Shown: positions 31,063 through 39,904 of the stretch, in pieces
Layout of the letters: every line of letters starts with the position of its first letter
Numbering within the stretch: the stretch's first letter is position 1
DNA from: Priapulus caudatus
Taxonomy: Eukaryota > Priapulida > Priapulimorpha > Priapulimorphida > Priapulidae
Length of the DNA stretch: 39,904 nt
Reading direction: 5' to 3'
Assembly (NCBI RefSeq): GCF_000485595.1
Contig: NW_014577091.1
Coordinates: forward strand, 176,394-216,297
Program-made: the position numbers and the translations under genes
Notes under the pieces: generated by a model
What the model was told of the DNA's origin: nothing
The model's input: only the letters and a program-made list of their open reading frames with translations
Databases searched by the model: none

Positions 31063-31338
31063 CAGTGGCTACGGGTACGCCAGTCGTCGGTCGTTGAAGC
31101 CCTTTTTTGGCGTTAGGGTTAGGGTTAGGGTTAGGATTAGGGTTAGGGTTAGGTTTAGGGTTATGGTTATGGTTAGGGTTAGGTTTAGGGTTAGGGTTAG
31201 GGTTCTAGCTCATCTAAACTCTCAAATCGTGAATTTATTTCCCAAGGCGTTATTTCGAAATCTAGCGCCACCGCCGCCATCTTTGTCTCGTTAAGTATGA
31301 AAGCGAATGGACTGGCGTACCCGTAGCCTCTGCCTAAT
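31063..31338. mobile_element. Inverted-repeat element enclosing a telomere-like array
   Basis: The left end GGCTACGGGTACGCCAGTC (31068-31086) pairs exactly with the right end GACTGGCGTACCCGTAGCC (31310-31328), and a few outer bases also pair. Between them lies a TTAGGG/TTAGGT/TTATGG array (31113-31206). The flanks are TAA/TAATAA microsatellite, so a target duplication cannot be defined. Confidence 0.8.
31113..31206 (+). repeat. Interstitial telomere-like repeat (TTAGGG)n
   Basis: About 15 hexamers, mostly TTAGGG with TTAGGT, TTAGGA and TTATGG variants. The plus-strand open frame of alternating Val-Arg is a product of the repeat. Confidence 0.9.
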
Positions 31339-31718
31339 AGTAATAATAATAGTAATAATATTAATAATGACACGCGCCCAACCTACTCTGGGGTCTGGGT
31401 CTGTGAATGAATTATTCAGTGTATAGCGGGAGTACCGAAAGCTAAACGGCCCCAAATATAATACATATGATGCATTAATTTTTAGTGATGCTTGTATGAA
31501 AAAATAACATGCAATGAGTTACCTGGAGGCTGGAAGAGAGTAATGACAAGAACAAAAATTTGGTTTCTCTCTGCGCTACGATATGACCTATGACATGTGA
31601 CGTCACATTCGAACTCTACTTGTATGAGGGCGCTTCGATAGAACAGTATGGCAGCCTCCACCGTAATGTTAGATATTAATACTGACATATTTGACCTCTA
31701 TTTTGGCCCATGGGTTAA

Positions 31719-31828
31719 GTAAGTTAATATAGCATTGTTATTACTAGTAATATTAACATTGCTGATAATGTGAGCTATATTTGATTAGTTAAACCAACGA
31801 TTATTATGTTTATATTTCCCGTTTTTAG
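31719..31828 (+). other. Candidate 5'UTR intron of SLC25A51
   Basis: A strong donor GTAAGT at 31719 and acceptor CCCGTTTTTAG ending at 31828 would remove 110 bp upstream of the carrier's ATG. Inference from splice motifs only. Confidence 0.35.
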
Positions 31829-32109
31829 GTAACCATAGCGTGGCCCGATCGATTGTCGGCGGAGTATGGCTGAAGTGTTCCTGAGGCTGAGCGACACAAA
31901 TAACTTGGTACATGAAACAAATCATGCACTTGGAAGAAGACGAGTTTGAGTGCATTACAAGTTACAAGTTTAATGTCCAGTCTACCATTTCTTGACATGA
32001 CTGCATGACAAGCTGCCTGTCACACGCACACTAAGTAACAATAGGTCTATTGACTGTGCAAGTCGTAATTACTAGTAGTGTATAGAGGAATGACCAAAGC
32101 TTTACCAAG

Positions 32110-33030
32110 ATGTCGGTTCCAAGATTAACTAATTCCAGTTCACCTGCCTCGGTATTACCCAAGACTCCTGCCAAGACTGATAGCAAGTTGGAGTTCTTCT
32201 GTGGGTCATGTGCAGCTGTGATCAACATCTGTTGCACTTTCCCCCTAAACAAGATAATGTTTAGACAGCAACTTTTAGGCTTGACTACAACACAGGCTGT
32301 GCGTCAACTTAAGCAGGAGGGCTTGTTCAACCTGTACAGGGGCGTGGTGCCTATTCTTTGCCAACGCACAGTCACAATGAGCATTATGTTTGGGATGTAC
32401 GACAAGTACAAGAAAATACTAAAACAGAGCTATCCGTCCATGCCTGTTTATGTATATCGACCCATCGCTGCAATGCTTGCTGGTTCAACAGAAGCCATGC
32501 TCACTCCTCTAGAACGCGTGCAAAGTTTGTTGCAAGACCGACGCTACGATCGAAGGTTTCATGGCACTGTGCATGCATTTAGAGAGCTTAAAGGTTATAG
32601 CATGCGTGAATACTGGCGTGGTGTCATGCCAATTCTAATCAGAAATGGTCCTAGCAATGTCGTTTTTTTCGGTCTAAGGCAACCATTTAAAGACATGATG
32701 CCAGTCGTAGATACTATACGCAATCCAATGCTTTACTACTTGGAACATTTTTTGAGTGGTGCAATACTGGGAGCGAGCATCAGCACGATATTCTATCCAG
32801 TGAACGTCATCAAAACGAAAATGCAATCAAGATTAGGAGGAAAGTTCTTGACTTGTCGCGAAGCATTCTTCCTTGTTTTCAATGAGAGAGGGCGAAGTTG
32901 GCGTAATATGTTTCGTGGTGTCAATATGAACTTCACGCGGTCACTGGTGTCATGGGGAATTGTAAACGCATCCTATGAAGCCCTAAGGAAGCTAGTCTAT
33001 GGCCGCAGCGGAGAAGAGCTCACATCGTAG
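32110..33030 (+). CDS. SLC25A51: SLC25A51-type mitochondrial NAD+ carrier (single exon)
   Basis: 306 residues from ATG to TAG, with three mitochondrial-carrier repeats. Carrier signatures are modified in the way typical of this subfamily: FPLNKIMFRQQ (about 44-54), TPLERVQSLLQ (132-142) and YPVNVIKTKMQ (229-239). Glu135 in PLERV, the RNGPSNV motif at 178-184 and LYRGVVPIL at 75-83 are characteristic of SLC25A51/52, which import NAD+ into the matrix. Length matches the vertebrate protein (about 300). The first 25 residues are Ser/Pro/Lys-rich and variable. No intron interrupts the coding sequence. It converges on NNT downstream. SLC25A53 would be a less likely relative. Confidence 0.95.
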   Translation: MSVPRLTNSSSPASVLPKTPAKTDSKLEFFCGSCAAVINICCTFPLNKIMFRQQLLGLTTTQAVRQLKQEGLFNLYRGVVPILCQRTVTMSIMFGMYDKYKKILKQSYPSMPVYVYRPIAAMLAGSTEAMLTPLERVQSLLQDRRYDRRFHGTVHAFRELKGYSMREYWRGVMPILIRNGPSNVVFFGLRQPFKDMMPVVDTIRNPMLYYLEHFLSGAILGASISTIFYPVNVIKTKMQSRLGGKFLTCREAFFLVFNERGRSWRNMFRGVNMNFTRSLVSWGIVNASYEALRKLVYGRSGEELTS

Positions 33031-33681
33031 ACGCACTTCATCTGCTTGCCATGTCAAGTCAACGACTCAGGAATTGATAATTTACCTGAAGTACTAGCAG
33101 AAGCATTGGCATACGCTTTCAAATTATAGTGATGTAACGTATAATGCACTACATGCACATATGTGATAGGTGTCAAATGAGAGTAATTTAACAGAATATT
33201 ATAGCATTGTATGTGCGTAGGTATTTTGCATGTGCCCGTTAAAACGTAAACACGAACGTTAAGCATGCAACGTGTGCCACATTTAATTGCTATTGTTGTT
33301 CAATCGCCACACGCGTTAAGAGTCTGTACCACATTAAACTCGGAATACTGTCCAGTTTATGTTTGCAGGGAATCACATTATACCAGCAGCATTTACCTTC
33401 ATTTAAAACAGCATTCCGAGAATTGCTGGTGTGAGCTAGGAATAGATCGATGCATCGAATTAGTACGTCAGGTTTTAAGTCAAGTCCTTGTATAGAGCTA
33501 TTAGAGCCAATTACATGTTCAGGTAAAAGGTGCAAAACCAAGCTGTATCAGTATTTAGCATATGCTAAAAACACGTTATAGTGTACTCTATTTACGTGAC
33601 CTCACTTAACTGACGTGACGTCTAGTAAGAATAGGTTCGGAAATGAGGTAGAGATATCTTTTTTACATGTCTATGTATGCA

Positions 33682-33687
33682 AATAAA
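33682..33687 (+). promoter_or_regulatory. Candidate polyadenylation signal of SLC25A51
   Basis: AATAAA about 650 bp after the stop codon, followed by a T/C-rich and then TTGTTGTT stretch. Confidence 0.5.
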
Positions 33688-34083
33688 GCTACCACTCTTT
33701 CCAGCTAATCACGCTTCTGTGCTTGTTGTTATTAACCGACTAGATCCTCTTAAACTGCATGTATGTTGCCAACCTGTTGTGGCGAAATTTGTCATCCGCC
33801 TTTTACCCTACGAGCTTGCCAAGACGACATTGACAGAAGCGTAGTGTGTGCGTGCATTTTTTTACATGATTCTTGTTTGGGATCAAATGTTCCTAGCATT
33901 TTAAGACATTTAACATAATCAAGGCCACACTCTTTTTTGGTCCAGCCAAAATTTTGCCACAAGTTTTAGGCCCTGTTAGACATTACTCTCAGTATATATT
34001 TATGTAACTTGAGCCATTCAACTGAACACATTTAGTTTACCCCACATATTAAAACTAGACAGAGGGCACTCACGGAGAGTGCA

Positions 34084-34395
34084 TACCTCCGCCAGCATGT
34101 AACATGTATGTGTATAACAGCTGGCTCGCTGCTGGCTTCTGCTGACAGGACGCCCTAAGGCGAGCTGCGGCTGACTCGACGCCCTAAGGCAAGCTGCTGC
34201 TGACTGGACGCCCTAAGGTGAGCTGCTGCTGACTCGATGCCCTAAGGCAAGCTGCTGCAGAATCGATCGCGCGAACACTAGTGGCTACACACACACACGA
34301 ACACACACACGAACACACACACACGAACACACACACGAACACACACACACGAACACACACACGAGACCGATTACATTACCTCCCTGGCGGAGGTA
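34084..34395. mobile_element. Inverted-repeat element with internal tandem repeats
   Basis: The ends TACCTCCGCCAG (34084-34095) and CTGGCGGAGGTA (34384-34395) are exact reverse complements. Inside are four 29-bp units around GACGCCCTAAGGC (34140-34260) and an ACACACACGAAC array (34285-34365). No coding capacity. Confidence 0.65.
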
Positions 34396-34410
34396 AAAAT
34401 GGAACTGCAT

Positions 34411-34475
34411 ATAACATCAGGAGTTAATAATGACAAACAATGAAAAAATTAGTCATTATTAACTCCTGATAACAT
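34411..34475. mobile_element. 51-bp hairpin MITE with 7-bp target duplication
   Basis: Element 34418-34468 has perfect 17-bp arms (CAGGAGTTAATAATGAC and its complement) and a 17-bp loop. It is flanked by ATAACAT at 34411-34417 and 34469-34475. It shares its first 13 terminal bases with the polymorphic element at 12917-12966 but has a different loop. It sits 15 bp outside the neighbouring inverted-repeat element. Confidence 0.85.
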
Positions 34476-35429
34476 GTATAAGCAAATTATTTAATAGCAA
34501 GATGAGTGAAATATAAAATAATCTGATTTTGTTATGTAAGTGGGCAGTATCGATGTTGTACATATTTAAAGTTCTATTTAAACAAGTGCCGCGGAGCGAC
34601 AGCGCTCATCTAATGTCTGCTGCGGTGAATCTGTGGTGGAGTGGTGGGATTCTAGTAAACCCTGTTAGTCCCAAATGTGTTCACATACGCGCCGAAACGG
34701 TGGATGGTATCAGGAACCTTCTCGAAGGAATGTTCGTTGGGATCGTTATGAAAGTTGCCACGAGATGGTGCGTACGTTTAAGTGTCTTAAGATTAAAGAT
34801 GAAAGCTCCCATCGTACGTAGTAGCAACAACTATTTGCAAGACAGAATAGGTAAGCACTCATCCATTTACCTACGCAAGCCTACAGGCTTAAATAGAGAG
34901 CTGCCACCTGTAACTAATTAATGCAGGCAAAATCTACACAGTACTATCACCACCACTTGCACTGGCAGTGGAATAAGTTACATGTAACACAACGACAGTA
35001 CAGAATGCTATAGAAATTATACGATTTAAGGAGCATAAACCTTCTTCAACCAAATTTAGCTTTTGAAATTTCACTGTGACATTGTAGCCTCATACATCGA
35101 GGCATGTATAGATTCTACTAGCAAACCCGGCAGAGTCAATTCTTTCTAACAGTAAACAAATCCAATTTTAACCCTCCTCTTGAGGGCTTAAAACGGTTCA
35201 GACACTACTGCTCGCATCGTCAGCGGAAAGTACATTTCATGGTCGCTTTCAATAACCATAAAATGGTAGGTCACCCGCCTGAAACAAACAGTTTTTCAAT
35301 GCGTCCGTCAGACCATGTCCTCAGAAAATGTCTAAAATTCGCCCTGTGCCCCATTGAGCTGTGACCTCCATTTCGGAGCAGTGATGGCTTTCCTACCATG
35401 ATGCTATACACGACTAACACGAGCTCTAG

Positions 35430-35640
35430 GTCGAGCCGTTTAGATGTTGTGCCCGCAATGTCTGCATTTCTGCCGATACCTTTAAGCTTAAGCCGAGGAA
35501 CTGTTCCCTTTCTTTTAACACTCTTGACCTTTAGCTTTGCGACCCCCAGCTTCAACATTCCAACTCCGGTTTTCGGCATTACCCCCCCCCCCACCGTCCC
35601 GAATATCGTGACCGTACGTCGAGCCGTTTAGATGTTGTTG
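35430..35640 (+). repeat. Short direct repeat pair
   Basis: GTCGAGCCGTTTAGATGTTG occurs at 35430 and again at 35618, with a C-run between. Possibly the edges of a small insertion or a degraded repeat. Confidence 0.5.
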
Positions 35641-35644
35641 CCCA

Positions 35645-37210
35645 ACTGATTGCACGTAAAGGTTACCCACGACGATCATGCGATTCTACAAGCTGCATCT
35701 GACTATGTCAGATGAGCTAAAAAGCATTAAGCTTTTTTAACACTGGTTTTAAAATTATTAGTATTAAATACACTTTCTACAAATTAATTGCCTTTTCTTT
35801 TTTTTGCAAAACACTGCAATGAGATTGCTAGCACAGGGTTTGTAAACGAAACACAGGTTCTTTTAGGATCAAGGTGTAAAAAAGCAATCAACATAGATAC
35901 GTACCATCCTATACAACTTTATTCTCACTTCGTGTGATAACAAATAACTAAACAAGTTGTAATTCCAGATTAAAAACACATTGCAGGATTTAACCTCATG
36001 ATCTGTCAGATCTTGACTGCCGAGTTTCAGCGTTACTTAGCCTGCTCTGGAAGGAAGCTCAGCATGCTGGACAAATAGCAGCACGAGCATTCCTATCTTA
36101 CACTGTCTCTCAATCTCTGTCGGGAAAATTATTATCTACACTTGCTGAAGGGTCTTGCTTGCGATGGAGTGCTTTAAAACGTGCATAGCAGAAACTTCGC
36201 AGGCTCTCTAATGCTAGAGGCCTGCTGAAATATTCCCCAGTAAAAATAAATAAATGCATACATTACAAATTTTGCTAGCACTAAAAATCTTTTTCATGAG
36301 TTTCGATGAGAAACAATCTTATTTACCATATTTCGTGGTTCATAGGATGCTTTGATGCATTAGATGCACCCCAAATATAGCAGGTAATAATCCAGACAAA
36401 AAGAACAAGATACCCCTCTCCTTTACCACGTACATGCTCACCATAAATAAGGCCACATCCTTTTTTTCTGTTGTTACAACTAAAATTTCCTGTATTTCAT
36501 ACACCTTCTTACCTATCAACATTGTTTAGTATATATTATACTGTAGGCTATTCTGCTACGGAGTATATTAACAAGAGGACATTACCTATATAGTTTATAT
36601 GCTCTTGATCATATAATATACCGCAGCTAAAAAACCTTAGTTTAGGATAGCAGCAAAACTTTTCAAACCTCATCCAAATTTATGCAACATTATTTGGAGA
36701 CTACCTTTTTACATACCATTTACATGTACACACACAATAGTGTTAAACTGTTAACCACATTATTTTAGCTTAACATAATTTGTTTACGCTACACTGAACT
36801 TCAGCTAATAGGAAACAAGGAGGATTTTTGAGACAGTTTCTGAGAAAAAAGCACCTTAAAAGCATGCGAAATAGGGTAAATAATTTGAAAACTGAATAGA
36901 TTATTTACTACTTTGCTCATTATCTGGGGATATTAGTACAGCCGTTTTAGCTACTAGTATGAGAGCACTCCAATGATATACGAAACCATACTTCAGCTAT
37001 AGATCATTGCAAAAATTTGACAAGTAATTACATGGTTATAGACAGCAATACAACAACGTCAGAACATACGTACAGACTGAATGACACATAGTGCATTCGA
37101 GACCTTGATATCACACATATCGACTACAGCAGACAGAGTTTCATGCATACATAAATTACGCACGAAACTAGTATTGGTTGGATTTAGAATTGGAATTAGC
37201 TAAAGTGCTT
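35645..37210. other. AT-rich intergenic stretch downstream of NNT
   Basis: No supported gene. On the minus strand I see no AATAAA within several hundred bases of the NNT stop at 37212; the first clear one is far away at about 35928, so the 3'UTR end is unresolved. Confidence 0.5.
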
Positions 37211-37211
37211 G

Positions 37212-37358
37212 TTATTCATAATGAGTTGTGATTTTGGAAAGTAGAGCATCGCAAGTTTTCTTAGCATCGCCAAGCAGCATGTTTGTGTTCTCCTTGTAGA
37301 AAATTGGATTATCTACTGCGGCATAGCCCACACCTAAACTTCTCTTCATCACAATTAC
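37212..37358 (-). CDS. NNT: NNT alternative terminal exon 2 (tail ITTHYE)
   Basis: 48 codons plus TAA, beginning [18 protein letters not shown] and ending [10 protein letters not shown]. Acceptor TTTTTCTAG. Both tails keep a Tyr near the end, as in vertebrate NNT. A 21-bp direct repeat (ATGCAAGAAGCGTGTTAG) lies in the intron just upstream. Confidence 0.88.
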   Translation of the reverse strand, partial: VIVMKRSLGVGYAAVDNPIFYKENTNMLLGDAKKTCDALLSKITTHYE

Positions 37359-39454
37359 CTAGAAAAAGACAAGAAGCCATGCAAGAAGCGTGTTAGGGCA
37401 TGCAAGAAGCGTGTTAGAGCATGCTGGAAGGGAATCAAGCTGCCAGGGCATGACATGGACGTACATTTACCAAGCCAAGCAACCAAAAATAAACGCACAC
37501 ACACGCACAATAACCAGGTGACGAGAACCGATTTCTTAAGTGGAGTGGTGCCAAATTGTAGTAATGTTCGGTGACGAAAAAAACCTTTAAAACCAGTCGG
37601 TTTTCTTAAAGTGATTTTCATCACTAAACAATATCAATGGTCGAAACGGTTTCTTGTAGAACAAGATCGCACAATCCCATCAGCCGCCTAGTGCATGTGC
37701 TGTGGTAGCAAGTATTGCGCACGCATGCAGTATGTGGAAGCAATGCACCATCTTCAACATCCATGGAAATTGCATCTACCAGTCTACTGGATGGATTGCA
37801 TCAGATTCACTCACTAGGGGGAGGGAAGCTGAAAATAACCTAGCAGTACTAGTGTACTGTGTGAGACTTCACATTCGTAACACGCTTAATGCCCTGAGTA
37901 GTGATCCTGGCATTTGCTCAGTAGAGCATCACAAGTTTTCTTAGCATCGCCGAGCAGCATGTTCGTGTTCTCCTTGTAGAAAATTGGATTATCTACTGCG
38001 GCATAGCCCACACCTAAACTTCTCTTCATCACAATCACCTAAAATAAAGTAAATAGTAAGCAACGTTAGAATGGGCAAGTAAGATATGTAAAGATATTAA
38101 TCACTGATCATGAATTATCCGTCAACGCATGGTCACGCGACAATGATAATAATAAATTACTGGTACGGGAGCATTGTCTTCCAGAGATGTCTAGATAAGG
38201 TACCCAGGAGCTGTTAGGGACCTAACCCATAGATTAAGTGCAATGCCTTAATAGCATGCACTTCTTAAAGCAATTCCAGCATTCTCCATCTGTTGTTTCA
38301 ACCACACCATTTCTCTGCGGCGCCAGACTAATGATAAAATACACCCAATTTTGACATATAGCGCAAGTTGAGGAATGTGTAGGGGCGACTGGTTTGGGAG
38401 GGTGCAAACAAAAGTATTAACCAATACGCTCCTCTGCAGAGCTTGAAATGTTATTAAATGAACAGCTGATTATAGTAACTCAAGCCAATGTGCATTGACT
38501 GTTAAATGCGTTACTGCGAATTAGTAACTCGATAGCACTCGGCTATTGTGCAGCCCCCTCCATATCTCTTCCCTCAGTTTGAGATCTAAAGAACACTGAG
38601 AAGAGTACATCAGGAAATATTACAGTGCGAGGTTCTCCACCACGCCGAGTAGAACTAATAGCATTTATTATTTTGCGAAGAAGACCAAAGTCGTTCGTTC
38701 GTTGGTTCGATATACAGTCAGACACACAATAGTGTCGACCTTATTCCTGAGATTGCTGCCAGTCGTTCAATCGCCCACGCCACCGGACACACGTCACCCG
38801 TGACCAACCCTACGGAAAACCGAAATGCGTGAGCTTACGTTGGCGGAGTTCCACACCCGCAGGACGGGCATGCCAGCGATGATGGAGTTAGGGTCGTCCT
38901 CGGCGGCCGAGTTCACCGTGTCGTTGGCGCCGATGACCAGCGTCAGGTCGGTGTCGGGGAAGTCTTCATTGATCTCGTCCATCTCGAGGACGAGGTCGTA
39001 CGGCACGCCGGCCTCAGCCAGCAGCACGTTCAGCTGTCCGGGCATGCGACCTGCAACACGCCACCATCGTCTCGCTTCACTCGCATCACGAGGCCAACAT
39101 TACGGGGCGCACACAGGGCACAGCTATGCACGTACGCCCACGCACGCACACACTCACACTCGTATCTTTATCCAGACTGATTCTGCATAGTGCGTGTTAC
39201 TCAGAAGTAAAATTTTAGAGGCACCGCACATCTCTGAATTGTCAACAAGCACATAGTTTTGAGGTACAGTTAATATCTTTAAGTATCTCAGTGCAAACAG
39301 CTTTGCTAGTAGCAAGAACAGATAATGACTACGTGTCACAAAACCATTACCTGCTACGGGGTGGATGCCGAATCGCACGTTCTTTCCCTTTTTCCTCAGC
39401 AGGTCTATCATCTCAGCAATAGGGTACTGTGCCTTGGCTACGCACAGGCCGTAG
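37212..39454 (-). CDS. NNT: NAD(P) transhydrogenase, mitochondrial, 3' end
   Basis: Exons 39454-39351, 39050-38839, then either 38038-37886 or 37358-37212, all joined at AG/GT in phase. This is the C-terminal part of domain III, the matrix NADP(H)-binding domain of proton-translocating transhydrogenase (NADH + NADP+ to NAD+ + NADPH). Diagnostic motifs: [11 protein letters not shown] (Rossmann-type nucleotide loop), [33 protein letters not shown] and [14 protein letters not shown]. The 5' part lies beyond the window. Conservation with vertebrate NNT is very high. The gene faces SLC25A51 tail to tail. Confidence 0.96.
37886..38038 (-). CDS. NNT: NNT alternative terminal exon 1 (tail CQDHYSGH)
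   Basis: 50 codons plus TAA. After the acceptor TTTTAG it begins [18 protein letters not shown] and ends [12 protein letters not shown]. It encodes the same first 42 residues as the exon at 37358-37212, with synonymous differences only, and then a different tail. It is the first terminal exon met by the splicing machinery. Confidence 0.85.
   Translation of the reverse strand: MIVMKRSLGVGYAAVDNPIFYKENTNMLLGDAKKTCDALLSKCQDHYSGH
38839..39050 (-). CDS. NNT: NNT exon
   Basis: 212 nt beginning [18 protein letters not shown] and ending [11 protein letters not shown], phase 0 at donor GTAAGC. It contains the conserved GANDTVN motif. This exon can join in frame to either terminal exon. Confidence 0.96.
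39351..39454 (-). CDS. NNT: NNT exon (dIII nucleotide loop)
   Basis: 104 nt. One base completes a split codon (Gly expected), then [19 protein letters not shown] and FGIHPVAG. Acceptor TTTTTAG, donor GTAATG, phase 1 out. Confidence 0.95.
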
Positions 39455-39649
39455 CTAAAAAGACACCATATTTGTAATTTAGGTGGCAGTAACAGCTAGT
39501 AGAATATTTGTAGCCTTGTTAGGAAATTCCAGCCCCCCCCCCCACAACTCTAATCAGTATTTGTATATATACACTATGTTTTAGTAAATTTGTTGTGCCC
39601 CAACGTGTTATAACTATTTTTAGCCAGTTATCATTCCATTTTTACCTTC

Positions 39650-39904
39650 ACCCACCCGACCCTACAGGCCCTGACATACCTCACCCAATCAGACCCTGAT
39701 GTACCCTACCCTGCCATACCCTGACGTGCTCTAAACTACCATACCCTGACGTACCCTACCCTACCATACCCTGACGTACCCTACCCTACCAGACCCTGAC
39801 GTACCCTACCCTACCAGACGCTGACGTACCCTAACCTACCATACCCTGACGTACCCTACCCTACCAGACCCTGACGTACCCTACCCTACCAGACCCTGAC
39901 GTAC
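39650..39904 (+). repeat. 25-bp minisatellite in an NNT intron
   Basis: ACCCTGACGTACCCTACCCT units, degenerate at the left and regular towards the window edge, where the array continues. Confidence 0.85.

Noticed and set aside
31094-31294. Open frame of alternating Val-Arg
   Set aside because: Direct translation of the TTAGGG array; not a protein gene.
34529-34921. 130-codon open frame downstream of the hairpin MITE
   Set aside because: No recognisable domain, no homologous pattern and no splice context; not reported as a gene.
35271-35594. 107-codon minus-strand open frame rich in Lys/Gly/Leu
   Set aside because: Low-complexity composition, no domain, and the frame depends on a C-run.

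Overview
The window is nuclear DNA of an animal. It carries intron-containing genes with GT-AG introns and animal protein families: a nuclear pore membrane glycoprotein, a CRAL-TRIO lipid-transfer protein, a mitochondrial NAD+ carrier and NAD(P) transhydrogenase. Noncoding DNA is full of short inverted-repeat elements, mini- and microsatellites, and TTAGGG-type telomere-like tracts. Together this suggests an invertebrate metazoan, probably marine. I cannot fix the phylum from the sequence.

Layout. (1) 430-8645, plus strand: the last 13 coding exons (698 residues) of NUP210/gp210. They cover the end of the lumenal Ig-like region, the single transmembrane helix and the pore-side tail. (2) 8267-13511 and 13522-19162 are two near-identical copies of one interval, separated by a 10-N gap. 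Each holds the NUP210 terminal exon, its 3' region and the 3' end of the next gene. Flanks, allelic-type indels and whole-unit minisatellite differences indicate two haplotypes placed in tandem by the assembler. (3) 19029-26835, minus strand: a complete seven-exon TTPAL-like gene (522 residues) with a long N-terminal extension made of LSDR-type repeats. Its last exon recurs truncated at 13378-13511. (4) 26836-31718: intergenic, rich in foldback and terminal-inverted-repeat elements. (5) 32110-33030, plus strand: an intronless SLC25A51-type mitochondrial NAD+ carrier. (6) 33031-37211: intergenic, with inverted-repeat elements and no gene I can support. (7) 37212-39454, minus strand: the 3' end of NNT, which has two alternative terminal coding exons.

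How the genes relate. SLC25A51 and NNT converge tail to tail about 4.2 kb apart. One family imports NAD+ into the mitochondrial matrix and the other uses NAD(P)(H) at the inner membrane. NUP210 and TTPAL also converge, but I see no functional link between them.

Best leads: (a) the duplicated last exon of NNT, where all differences in the shared part are synonymous but the final residues differ; (b) a ~50-bp hairpin element with 7-bp target duplications, caught as an insertion polymorphism between the two haplotype copies; (c) two inverted-repeat elements that enclose telomere-like repeats; (d) a perfect 38-bp-arm hairpin at 30626-30713.
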